NCBI GenBank assembly: GCA_016235775.1
Contig: JACRIU010000127.1
Span: 1 to 64,000 of the forward strand
Source: Hydrogenophilales bacterium
GTDB taxonomy: Bacteria > Pseudomonadota > Gammaproteobacteria > Burkholderiales > Thiobacteraceae
Direction of reading: 5' to 3'
DNA: 64,000 nt
Below the pieces are notes generated by a model that was not told the origin of the DNA, ran no database searches, and saw only the letters and a program-made list of their open reading frames with translations. How positions within the stretch are numbered: position 1 is the stretch's first letter; each line of letters opens with the position of its first letter. A program made the translations under genes and the position numbers. This document shows, piece after piece, positions 56,158 through 64,000 of this stretch.

Positions 56158-56676
56158 ATGAGCGAATCCGGAATTACACTGCATGCCCACCTGCCGCTCG
56201 CTTGGGCTGCCACCGCCTCTTTTCCCCAGCCCTTAATAGCCGAATGGATGCACGGCAACCTCGTCTGCTTGCAAGCACTTGCGGCGTTGGAAAGCCATGA
56301 TAGAGAGATAGACGCCAGCGCCACCGGAGAACATGCCGCGGGGCGCTTGGAGGCTAAGGTGGATTTATTGCTACAACTGGTGGGGGAACTGATGCGCAAA
56401 CAGCAACCCGCCCCACCCAGGGTGGAGGTCATACTCGGCGCGGATGAAGTGATATGGGATGCAGCCACGCCCATCGCGGCCGGGAGCGAAGGCGTGCTCA
56501 CCCTGTTTCTGTCACCGCGCCTGCACTGGCCACTCACTTTTCCGGTGCATGTCACCGGCGTCCAGGGAACCAAAGTTCACGCCAAATTGATTCATCTGAG
56601 CGAAGACGCGCAGGAGTGGCTGGAGCGCACGCTGTTTCGCTACCATCGTCGCGCATTGCATTCCCGGCCGCGCTAG
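56158..56676 (+). CDS. PilZ-domain-like protein (betaproteobacterial type)
   Basis: 172 residues from the ATG at 56158 (MSESGITLHAHLPLAW). An N-terminal helical part contains RLEAKVDLLLQLVGELM; the C-terminal 80 residues form a beta-rich segment (PPRVEVILGADEVIWD, FPVHVTGVQGTKVHAKL) and end EWLERTLFRYHRRAL. I recall this arrangement from betaproteobacterial proteins annotated as PilZ-domain. The classical c-di-GMP motifs RxxxR and D/NxSxxG are not evident, so ligand binding is doubtful. Its stop overlaps the convergent VOC gene stop by a few bases. Confidence 0.65.
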   Translation: MSESGITLHAHLPLAWAATASFPQPLIAEWMHGNLVCLQALAALESHDREIDASATGEHAAGRLEAKVDLLLQLVGELMRKQQPAPPRVEVILGADEVIWDAATPIAAGSEGVLTLFLSPRLHWPLTFPVHVTGVQGTKVHAKLIHLSEDAQEWLERTLFRYHRRALHSRPR

Positions 56677-57038
56677 TTTTCAACAAACTCCAAGGCATTC
56701 CCATCCGGGTCGCGGCAGAACAAGGCGCGCCGCCCGGAGCGGCTCAGGGTGTAAGCAATCTTCAACTCATCGAGTTTGGCTTTAAGCGCGGCGATATCGT
56801 CGACCGCCAGCGCGATATGCCGGTCGCGCCCGCCATGTTCGGCGTGGATGGCTTGCGGCGCATTGGCCAAGGCGAGTACGTGAATCTGCTGCGCGCCCAA
56901 TTCATACCACACGCCGGGATAGCCCAGGTCCGGGCGCTGGGTGCTCGGGCTTAAGCCCAATACCCCTTCGTAAAACGCGCGCGCTTGGCCGATATCCTGA
57001 ACCAGGATCGAGCTATGCAGTAGTTGGGTGATTTTCAT
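56673..57038 (-). CDS. VOC-family (glyoxalase/bleomycin resistance-like) protein
   Basis: 121 residues from the ATG at 57038 (MKITQLLHSSILVQDIG), which overlaps the upstream EamA stop as ATGA; the track's longer frame runs antisense-like through the transporter gene. Two beta-alpha-beta-beta-beta units are seen with candidate metal ligands: H8 (LLHSSILV), RDRHIALAV and a final GNALEFVE. Members include glyoxalase I and dioxygenases. The substrate is not predictable. Confidence 0.85.
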   Translation of the reverse strand: MKITQLLHSSILVQDIGQARAFYEGVLGLSPSTQRPDLGYPGVWYELGAQQIHVLALANAPQAIHAEHGGRDRHIALAVDDIAALKAKLDELKIAYTLSRSGRRALFCRDPDGNALEFVEN

Positions 57039-57925
57039 GCGTGGGCCGTTTTTTCTTTTTCCATCCTGCCGGAAAAGACGCTTGCCGCCACGATCATCGC
57101 GCCGCCAATCCATTCTTGCAGGCTTAGGGTTTCGTGCGCCAAGTAGTACGACGATACCGCCACCACCACCAACTCGAATAACAAAATCACGATGGCTTGA
57201 TTCGCCGGGGTGTGGGTCAGCCCATACTGCATGGCCGCCGTGGCGATGAAAATGACCAGCCCAACCAGGAAGAGCAAGCCGAAGCCCGCCACATCGAGCT
57301 GCGCCGCCTTTTGCCACTGTGGCGGCTCGATCAAGGCCCAGATCAAGGCCACCCCCACCACCCCGCTCCATACCGCGAGCGCTTTCAATTGCACGGAAAA
57401 TTGCGCCGCTTGGCGCGTCAGCACATTGGTCAGGGCGAAGGCGATGCCCGCCGTAATCGCGATCCACTCCGCGCCGTTTTTCGGCCAGGGCTTGCCGAGT
57501 TCCGGATGCCACAACATGACCACTGCGCCGGAAAGTGCCAGCGCCATGACCAGGATCGCGGCTTTATTCAAGCGCTCATCCAGGAAATAGCGCGCGAAAA
57601 AAACCGTCCACAAGGGGGCGAGATAAAACAGCAGCATGACGCGCACGACTTCACCGTGGATCACCGCCACCACATAGGCCAGATTGGTCCAGCCCGCGGC
57701 CAGCCCGATCCAGATCAGGCGCGCCGCGCCCGGGTTGATTTCGCGCAAGGCATGGCGGTAGGCAATCAAGCCGATGCAAAGCGCGACCGCAAACACGATC
57801 AGCGTGGAAGCGATGCCATTCACCCCCATGCCGTCCAGCAGGCGGAACGGATACCACACCACGCCCCATACGGTGGCGCCGGTGAGCAAGCCGGAAATGG
57901 CATAGAGACTGCGGTTGGTCGGCAT
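57035..57925 (-). CDS. EamA/DMT-family transporter
   Basis: 296 residues from the ATG at 57925 (MPTNRSLYAISGLLTG), preceded by AAGGG at 8 bases; the track's 58030 start overlaps dapC. About ten hydrophobic helices in two EamA repeats are seen, for example LYAISGLLTGATVWGVVWYP and VMLLFYLAPLWTVFFARYFL, then WIAITAGIAFALTNVLTRQA and AIVILLFELVVVAVSSYYLA. Such proteins export metabolites or amino acids. It is divergent from dapC with 42 bases between starts, and translationally coupled to the VOC gene. Confidence 0.88.
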   Translation of the reverse strand: MPTNRSLYAISGLLTGATVWGVVWYPFRLLDGMGVNGIASTLIVFAVALCIGLIAYRHALREINPGAARLIWIGLAAGWTNLAYVVAVIHGEVVRVMLLFYLAPLWTVFFARYFLDERLNKAAILVMALALSGAVVMLWHPELGKPWPKNGAEWIAITAGIAFALTNVLTRQAAQFSVQLKALAVWSGVVGVALIWALIEPPQWQKAAQLDVAGFGLLFLVGLVIFIATAAMQYGLTHTPANQAIVILLFELVVVAVSSYYLAHETLSLQEWIGGAMIVAASVFSGRMEKEKTAHA

Positions 57926-57967
57926 TCGGCTTACCCTTATAATCGTGGTTTTGTCTGGTGTGCCGCT

Positions 57968-59158
57968 GTGAATCCTGATCTCGCCAAGCTTCAAGCCTAT
58001 CCGTTCCAGCGGCTGCGCACGCTGTTTCACGGCATCACGCCTGCGGCGGATTTTACACCGATCAACTTATCCATCGGCGAGCCCAAGCATGCCACCCCTA
58101 CATTAATTCGCGAGGCGCTGATTCAAAATCTGGATGGCCTGGCGGGCTATCCCGCGACGCAAGGTGCGGATGGGCTGCGCGCCGGCATCGCGCATTGGCT
58201 GGAAAAGCGCTACCAAATACCGCATATCAACCCGCAGACCCAAGTATTGCCGGTGAATGGCAGCCGCGAGGCGCTGTTCGCCTTCGCCCAAGCCATCATC
58301 GACCGCGCCAAGCAGCCGGTCATCATTTCACCCAATCCCTTCTATCAAATCTATGAAGGCGCGGCCTTGCTGGCCGGGGCCACGCCCTATTACCTCAACA
58401 CCCAGCCCGGCAACGGCTACCGCATGGATTTCGGCGCCGTGCCGCCGGATGTGTTGCAACGCACCCAGCTCGTGTACGTGTGCTCGCCCGGCAACCCCAC
58501 CGGCCGCGTGATGACGCTGGAGGATTGGCGCGAATTGTTCGCCTTGTCTGATCGCTATAACTTTGTGATCGCCGCCGACGAATGCTATTCGGAAATCTAT
58601 TTCGATGAAGCCCATCCCCCGCTGGGCGCGCTGCAAGCCGCGCAGCAGCTGGGCCGGCAGAATTTTGTCAATTTGGTCGTATTCAGCAGCCTCTCCAAAC
58701 GCTCCAATGTGCCGGGCATGCGCTCCGGTTTCGTCGCGGGCGATGCGGAGATTCTGCAAAAATTTTTGCTCTACCGCACCTATCATGGCTGCGCCATGAG
58801 CCCGGCGGTACAGATGGCGAGTCTTGCCGCGTGGCGAGACGAAGCGCACGTCATCGAGAACCGGCGTTTGTATCGCCTGAAATTCGCCGCGTTCAAGGCC
58901 GAGTTGGCCGGAACGCTGGAAGTGGACATGCCGGATGCCGCGTTCTACTACTGGGTGAAAACGCCGATGGCCGATACCGAATTCGCGCTGGCCTTGCACC
59001 GGGACTATAATGTGACGGTTTTACCAGGCAGCTTTCTCGCACGTGAGGCGCATGGCGCGAATCCCGGCGCGAACTTTGTGCGCATCGCGCTGGTCGCGAA
59101 TGAAACCGAGTGTCTCGAAGCCGCCAAGCGGATTAAGGCCTTCGTGAAAACCCTTTAG
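57968..59158 (+). CDS. dapC: Succinyldiaminopimelate aminotransferase DapC
   Basis: 396 residues from a GTG at 57968 (VNPDLAKLQAYPFQRL); the track ORF begins far upstream by chance. It is a class I PLP aminotransferase: VLPVNGSREALFAFAQA, VYVCSPGNPTGRVM, VIAADECYSEIYFD and VFSSLSKRSNVPGMRSG with the PLP-binding Lys. It makes N-succinyl-LL-2-amino-6-oxopimelate's amine in the lysine/DAP pathway, and dapD and dapE follow. The TAG stop lies in the first bases of a palindromic repeat. Confidence 0.93.
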   Translation: MNPDLAKLQAYPFQRLRTLFHGITPAADFTPINLSIGEPKHATPTLIREALIQNLDGLAGYPATQGADGLRAGIAHWLEKRYQIPHINPQTQVLPVNGSREALFAFAQAIIDRAKQPVIISPNPFYQIYEGAALLAGATPYYLNTQPGNGYRMDFGAVPPDVLQRTQLVYVCSPGNPTGRVMTLEDWRELFALSDRYNFVIAADECYSEIYFDEAHPPLGALQAAQQLGRQNFVNLVVFSSLSKRSNVPGMRSGFVAGDAEILQKFLLYRTYHGCAMSPAVQMASLAAWRDEAHVIENRRLYRLKFAAFKAELAGTLEVDMPDAAFYYWVKTPMADTEFALALHRDYNVTVLPGSFLAREAHGANPGANFVRIALVANETECLEAAKRIKAFVKTL

Positions 59159-59221
59159 CCACAGAGGACACAGAGATCACAGAGCAAAGTCTTTCTCTGT
59201 GCCCTCTGTGATTTCTGTGGC
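59156..59221. repeat. CCACAGAGGACACAGAG-type interrupted palindrome (copy 1)
   Basis: Left arm GCCACAGAGGACACAGAGATCACAGAG and right arm CTCTGTGCCCTCTGTGATTTCTGTGGC with a short spacer. It begins within the dapC stop codon and ends about 30 bases before the dapD start. Confidence 0.85.
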
Positions 59222-59253
59222 AAAAACAAAACTTCAGTTTAGGAAAACAGATC

Positions 59254-60075
59254 ATGCAAGATATTCAAGCCACCATCGACGAAGCTTTCGAGCGCCGCGC
59301 CGACATCACCCCGCGCAGCGTGGATGCCAAGACTAAGGAAGCGGTCGAGCTCGTCATCAATCAACTCGATAAAGGAAAATTGCGCGTTGCGGAAAAAATC
59401 GATGGCCAGTGGGTCACGCATCAATGGCTGAAGAAGGCCGTGCTGCTGTCCTTCCGCATGCAGGACAATTTCTTCATCAAGGGCGGGTTTACCAATTACT
59501 TCGACAAAGTGCCGTCAAAATTCTCCGACTACAACTCGACCGATTTCCGCGAGGGCGGCTTCCGCGTCGTGCCGCCGGCCTCGGTGCGCAAGGGCTCGTA
59601 CATCGCCAAGAACGTAGTGCTGATGCCGTCTTACGTCAATATCGGCGCCTATGTGGACGAAGGCACGATGGTCGATACCTGGGCCACCGTCGGCTCCTGC
59701 GCGCAGATCGGCAAGAACGTGCATCTCTCCGGCGGCGTCGGCATCGGCGGCGTGCTGGAGCCGGTGCAAGCCAATCCCACCATCATCGGCGACAACTGCT
59801 TCATCGGCGCGCGCTCCGAAGTGGTGGAAGGCGTGATCGTCGAGGATAACTCGGTGATCTCGATGGGCGTGTATATCGGCCAATCGACCAAAATCTACGA
59901 TCGTGAAACCGGCGAAGTGAGCTATGGCCGCATCCCTGCCGGCTCCGTGGTGGTGTCGGGCAACCTGCCCTCGAAAGACGGCAGCTACAGCCTGTATTGC
60001 GCGGTGATCGTGAAAAAGGTCGATGCGAAAACGCTGTCGAAGGTGGGCATCAACGAACTGCTGCGCGGGGTCTAG
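59254..60075 (+). CDS. dapD: Tetrahydrodipicolinate N-succinyltransferase DapD
   Basis: 273 residues, the standard DapD length. [20 protein letters not shown] is the usual N-terminus; the left-handed beta-helix hexapeptide repeats run from about residue 100 ([28 protein letters not shown]) to 220, and [15 protein letters not shown] is the signature loop. It succinylates tetrahydrodipicolinate in lysine and peptidoglycan precursor synthesis. AGGAAA lies about 8 bases before the ATG. Confidence 0.96.
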   Translation: MQDIQATIDEAFERRADITPRSVDAKTKEAVELVINQLDKGKLRVAEKIDGQWVTHQWLKKAVLLSFRMQDNFFIKGGFTNYFDKVPSKFSDYNSTDFREGGFRVVPPASVRKGSYIAKNVVLMPSYVNIGAYVDEGTMVDTWATVGSCAQIGKNVHLSGGVGIGGVLEPVQANPTIIGDNCFIGARSEVVEGVIVEDNSVISMGVYIGQSTKIYDRETGEVSYGRIPAGSVVVSGNLPSKDGSYSLYCAVIVKKVDAKTLSKVGINELLRGV

Positions 60076-60086
60076 TTCAAAATCTT

Positions 60087-60163
60087 GAACCACGGAGTAC
60101 ACAGAGTACACGGAGGAAAGCGTTTGAATGTACTCCGTGTACTCTGTGTACTCCGTGGTTAAA
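60087..60163. repeat. CCACGGAGTACACAGAG-type interrupted palindrome (copy 2, variant)
   Basis: Left arm GAACCACGGAGTACACAGAGTACACGGAGG and right arm GTACTCCGTGTACTCTGTGTACTCCGTGGTT. The unit is close to the element at 59156-59221 (ACAGAG/CTCTGT core) but with GTACAC in place of GACAC. It fills the gap between dapD and the yffB fragment. Confidence 0.85.
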
Positions 60164-60174
60164 AGGTCTTAAAG

Positions 60175-61405
<1,231 letters not shown>

Positions 61406-61414
61406 GCCCGGCCC

Positions 61415-62314
61415 GTGTTCAAGCAAGCCATCACCCAACTCCATACCCCGCGCGACTTATTACGTTTCGCAGTCAGCCGCTTCAATGAAGCGGAGCTATT
61501 TTTCGGGCACGGCTGTCTCAATGCGCTGGATGAAGCCGCTTATTTGATCTTGCACGCGCTGCACCTGCCGCACGACCGCCTCGATCCGTTTCTGGATGCG
61601 AAATTGTTGCCGCCAGAAGTGGAAAGCGCGCTGCATCTCATCGAACAACGCATCGTCAAACGCGTCCCCGCCGCCTACCTGACGCACGAAGCCTGGCTCG
61701 GCGATTTCCGTTTCTACGTCGACGAGCGGGTGATCGTGCCGCGCTCCTTCATTGCCGAGCTGCTGCGCGAGCAACTCGCGCCGTGGGTGGCGGATGCGGA
61801 GGGCGTCACGAGCGCACTGGATTTATGCACCGGCTCAGGCTGCCTCGCCATATTGCTGGCGCATGCCTTCCCCCATGCGCAAGTGGACGCGGCCGATCTC
61901 TCGCCCGATGCGCTGGAAGTGGCGCGCCGCAATATCAGCGACTACGGATTAGCGCAGCAAGTGACCCCGATAGCGTCGGATCTGTTCACGGCGCTTGCTG
62001 GCCGCCGCTATGATATCATCGTCAGCAACCCGCCTTATGTCGATCAAGCGGCGATGGCGGCCTTGCCCCAGGAGTATCGGCACGAACCGGCGCTCGCCCT
62101 GGCCAGCGGCCAGGATGGCTTGGATCACGTTCGGATGATTTTGAAACAGGCGCCCCAGCATTTAAACGCTGGCGGTGTGCTCATCGTTGAGTTGGGACAT
62201 CACCGCACGGAACTGGAAACCGCCTTCCCCGAGATCGAATTTACCTGGCCGGAAATGAGCGCCGGCACCGATTGCGTCTTCATCGTGACGCGCGAGCAAC
62301 TAATCGTCCAGTAA
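61415..62314 (+). CDS. prmB: 50S ribosomal protein L3 glutamine methyltransferase PrmB
   Basis: 299 residues from a GTG at 61415. LHTPRDLLRFAVSRFNEAELFFGHG is the PrmB-type N-terminus; ALDLCTGSGCLAILLAHAF is SAM motif I and IIVSNPPYVDQAAM the NPPY catalytic motif for glutamine methylation. VIVPRSFIAELL distinguishes PrmB from PrmC. It methylates a glutamine of ribosomal protein L3. It follows dapE directly, as in many proteobacteria. Confidence 0.94.
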   Translation: MFKQAITQLHTPRDLLRFAVSRFNEAELFFGHGCLNALDEAAYLILHALHLPHDRLDPFLDAKLLPPEVESALHLIEQRIVKRVPAAYLTHEAWLGDFRFYVDERVIVPRSFIAELLREQLAPWVADAEGVTSALDLCTGSGCLAILLAHAFPHAQVDAADLSPDALEVARRNISDYGLAQQVTPIASDLFTALAGRRYDIIVSNPPYVDQAAMAALPQEYRHEPALALASGQDGLDHVRMILKQAPQHLNAGGVLIVELGHHRTELETAFPEIEFTWPEMSAGTDCVFIVTREQLIVQ

Positions 62315-62381
62315 GTGCTTTGACAAAGGACGCAAGTCCGTCTTTAATTCATGCTTGCGTTACCCCTGATGCACAATACTT

Positions 62382-62389
62382 AGGAGGAG
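62382..62389 (+). promoter_or_regulatory. Strong ribosome binding site fixing the MscS-like gene start
   Basis: AGGAGGAG two bases before the ATG at 62392 (core GGAGG ends about 5 bases upstream); it decides that start against the longer frame in the track. Confidence 0.65.
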
Positions 62390-62391
62390 CC

Positions 62392-63060
62392 ATGCAGCAA
62401 CAGATCGATGTCTTCGTCGCCTCGCTCACCTCTTTTTGGACCAAGCTTGCCGCCTTTATCCCGCAATTGCTCGCGGCCTTGCTCCTGCTCTTCATCGGCT
62501 GGATCGTCGCCAAGCTAATCCGCGCCGCCTTCAATAAATTTCTGTGTGTCATTCACTTTGATCAACTCGCGAAAAAATCCGGCGTTGAGTCTTTTCTAAA
62601 ACACGGCGAGCTCGAAGTCTCGCTCACCAAGATTCTGGCCGAGTTGGTGTATTGGCTGGTGATGCTGGTGGTGATCATCCTGGTGTCGGATAGCCTCGGC
62701 CTGTCGAAGGTGACCGAGCTGTTTCACAAGGTGGCGCTGTATATACCAAATATCATCATCGCCATCATCGTGCTGGTGTTCGGCACCCTGCTCGCGCGCG
62801 CGATCAACCGCGTCGTCTTCGCCTATCTGAAAAACATCGGGGTCGAGGGCGCGCTAACCATCAGCACCCTTTCCGAATACGCCATCCAGATTTTCGTTGT
62901 ATTCGTCGCCCTGGAGCAGCTCAATATTGGCACACAATTACTCACCACGGCCTTTGCCATTGGCTTCGGTGCAGTGTGTTTGGCCTTAGCTATCGCGTTT
63001 GGGTTGGGTGGAAAAGATTGGGCGGCGGATGTAATTTACCGCCTGACGAAAAAGAAATAA
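62392..63060 (+). CDS. MscS-related membrane protein with conserved TM helices only
   Basis: 222 residues from the ATG at 62392. It has about five hydrophobic helices: FIPQLLAALLLLFIGWIVAKL, ILAELVYWLVMLVVIILVSD, YIPNIIIAIIVLVFGTLLAR, YAIQIFVVFVALEQL and LTTAFAIGFGAVCLALAIAFGLG. These match the conserved TM helix family linked to MscS channels, with GFGAVCLALAIAFGLGGKDWA resembling the pore-lining helix, but the beta and C-terminal cytoplasmic domains of MscS are absent. A small channel-like or regulatory membrane protein is likely. It converges on rluB, 6 bases apart. Confidence 0.8.
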   Translation: MQQQIDVFVASLTSFWTKLAAFIPQLLAALLLLFIGWIVAKLIRAAFNKFLCVIHFDQLAKKSGVESFLKHGELEVSLTKILAELVYWLVMLVVIILVSDSLGLSKVTELFHKVALYIPNIIIAIIVLVFGTLLARAINRVVFAYLKNIGVEGALTISTLSEYAIQIFVVFVALEQLNIGTQLLTTAFAIGFGAVCLALAIAFGLGGKDWAADVIYRLTKKK

Positions 63061-63066
63061 TCGTCG

Positions 63067-64000
63067 TTATCGAGGTTTACGCCTAGGGCGAGCGCCCTCT
63101 TCACCAGTAGTTCTGCCAGTGCGAGGCTGAGCACGTCCACCGGGTTTCCGCTCTGATGCGGTTTTACTGGCCGATTTTTCGCCCGTGCGCCCAGGCTTGC
63201 GCGGGGTAGCCTCCCGCGCAGGTTTTTCTTCACGGCTTTTAACATTCCGCTGGGGACGCACTTTTTCCGCTGGCGCTTCGATCAAACCCACCGAAGCCAG
63301 CAAGGCATTGACCTGTGGTAACTCCAACTCGATTAACTGTCCACGCTTCACACGCGGTGGAAGCCGGATACTGCCGTAACGCACGCGCAACAGGCGCGAC
63401 ACTAGGAACCCGCCCGCTTGAAAGATGCGGCGCACTTCGCGTTTGTGGCCTTCTTTCAAGACCACGTGATACCAGTGGTTGGAACCTTCGCCGCCGCGAT
63501 CTTCGATATAGTCGAATTTGCCAATGCCATCTTCTAACTGCACGCCATCGACCAAGCGTTGCATTTGCGCTTTAGTTAACACGCCCATCACGCGTACTGC
63601 GTACTCGCGCTCGATTTCATAACTCGGGTGCATCAAACGATTCGCCAGCTCGCCGGACGTGGTGAACAGCAGCAAACCGCCGCTATTGATATCCAGGCGC
63701 CCGACTGAAATCCATTTTGCACCCTTAATACGCGGCAATTGCTGGAAGACAGTCGTGCGACCTTCCGGGTCGTCGCGCGAAACGATCTCGCCTTCGGGTT
63801 TGTTGTAGATCAGCACACGCGGCGGGCGGGCTAGGCCGCTTTTTAGCTCACGTTTGAAGCGAAACGGCCGTTTGTCGATCATGATGCGATCGGTCGTCTC
63901 GATACTGAGTCCGAGTGTGGCCACCTCGCCATTGACCGTGATGCGGCCCGCGCGGATCCACTCCTCTATTTCGCGACGGGAACCTACCCCCGCCGCGGCA
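63067..64000 (-). CDS. rluB: 23S rRNA pseudouridine synthase RluB-like, 5' end cut by window edge
   Basis: The frame is open from the stop at 63067 to the right edge (311 codons). The sequence entering from the edge reads AAGVGSRREIEEWIRAGRI, an S4 RNA-binding domain. The catalytic motif is ISVGRLDINSGGLLLFTTSG with the essential Asp, followed by KEGHKREVRRIFQ, typical of the RluB/RsuA family. The C-terminal 80 residues are a long Arg/Lys/Pro/Thr-rich disordered tail (KPGRTGEKSASKTASERKP) common in betaproteobacterial RluB. It modifies U2605 of 23S rRNA in the E. coli numbering. The track's start at 63924 is not the true start. Confidence 0.92.
   Translation of the reverse strand, partial: AAAGVGSRREIEEWIRAGRITVNGEVATLGLSIETTDRIMIDKRPFRFKRELKSGLARPPRVLIYNKPEGEIVSRDDPEGRTTVFQQLPRIKGAKWISVGRLDINSGGLLLFTTSGELANRLMHPSYEIEREYAVRVMGVLTKAQMQRLVDGVQLEDGIGKFDYIEDRGGEGSNHWYHVVLKEGHKREVRRIFQAGGFLVSRLLRVRYGSIRLPPRVKRGQLIELELPQVNALLASVGLIEAPAEKVRPQRNVKSREEKPAREATPRKPGRTGEKSASKTASERKPGGRAQPRTGRTTGEEGARPRRKPR

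Noticed and set aside
56673-57512. 279-codon version of the VOC protein
   Set aside because: The first 158 codons run out of frame through the EamA transporter gene; the ATG at 57038 with an ATGA overlap is the credible start.
57197-57967. 257-codon N-terminal extension of DapC
   Set aside because: It is antisense to the EamA transporter; aminotransferase homology starts at the GTG at 57968.

Overview
The window reads as chromosomal DNA of a betaproteobacterium, probably near the Nitrosomonadales. This rests on the gene order smc-zipA-ligA-galU and dapC-dapD-dapE-prmB, on the S-methyl-thioinosine/adenosine phosphorylase beside hpt, and on the GC-rich codon use of the housekeeping genes. No database search was possible, so all assignments come from motifs, domain order, length and context. 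No tRNA, rRNA, CRISPR array, integrase or IS transposase was seen.

Layout. (1) 1-10.5 kb: very large surface-glycan enzymes (a tandem double TPR-glycosyltransferase running off the left edge, a ~1750-residue multi-domain glycosyltransferase, a CgeB-like glycosyltransferase) and a HEPN/MNT toxin-antitoxin pair. (2) 10.7-27.5 kb: one long leftward operon with many ATGA/GTGA overlaps. Its promoter-proximal half is a near-complete set for a glutamine-derived phosphoramidate, as in the Campylobacter jejuni O-methyl phosphoramidate (MeOPN) capsule pathway: a CysC-like nucleotide kinase, a methyltransferase, a PEP-synthase-like L-glutamine kinase, a class I amidotransferase and a cytidylyltransferase. 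Its distal half holds two paralogous CDP-glycerol glycerophosphotransferase-like proteins, proteins with sulfotransferase-fold domains, an MtnA isomerase and a TPR glycosyltransferase. The glutamine kinase frame is cut by one in-frame TAA exactly where the conserved '(K/E)-YGHLRPGTYD' stretch should run on. (3) 28-41 kb: a leftward sugar-nucleotide island with the full GDP-heptose set (gmhA, hddA, gmhB, hddC), a PLP-fold sugar 3-dehydratase with His at the lysine position, an NAD-dependent epimerase, an orphan TPP-dependent E1 alpha/beta pair, a B12 radical-SAM enzyme, an LhgO-like oxidase, a NUDIX hydrolase and a class II aldolase/SDR fusion. (4) 41-53 kb: housekeeping genes def, mtnP, a TPR glycosyltransferase, hpt, dsrE-like, galU, ligA, zipA, smc. 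(5) 53-64 kb: queF, a TauE exporter, an FGGY kinase, a PilZ protein, a VOC protein, an EamA transporter, dapC-dapD-(yffB fragment)-dapE-prmB, an MscS-like membrane protein and rluB (cut by the right edge).

How the genes may work together. The heptose island would make GDP-heptose or deoxygenated/branched derivatives, the large glycosyltransferases would polymerise a surface polysaccharide, and the phosphoramidate/sulfotransferase operon would decorate it. C. jejuni also puts MeOPN on a heptose-containing capsule, so both halves of that chemistry lie next to each other here.

Intergenic spaces are filled with several distinct families of long interrupted palindromes (CCCCCTTT type, CTCTCCC type, ACCACGAATGAACACGAAT type, CCACAGAGGACACAGAG type, AGGATTAACAGGATT type, GTAGCGCAGGCATCC type). 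They often sit exactly at gene ends, and one supplies the stop codon of a neighbouring gene.
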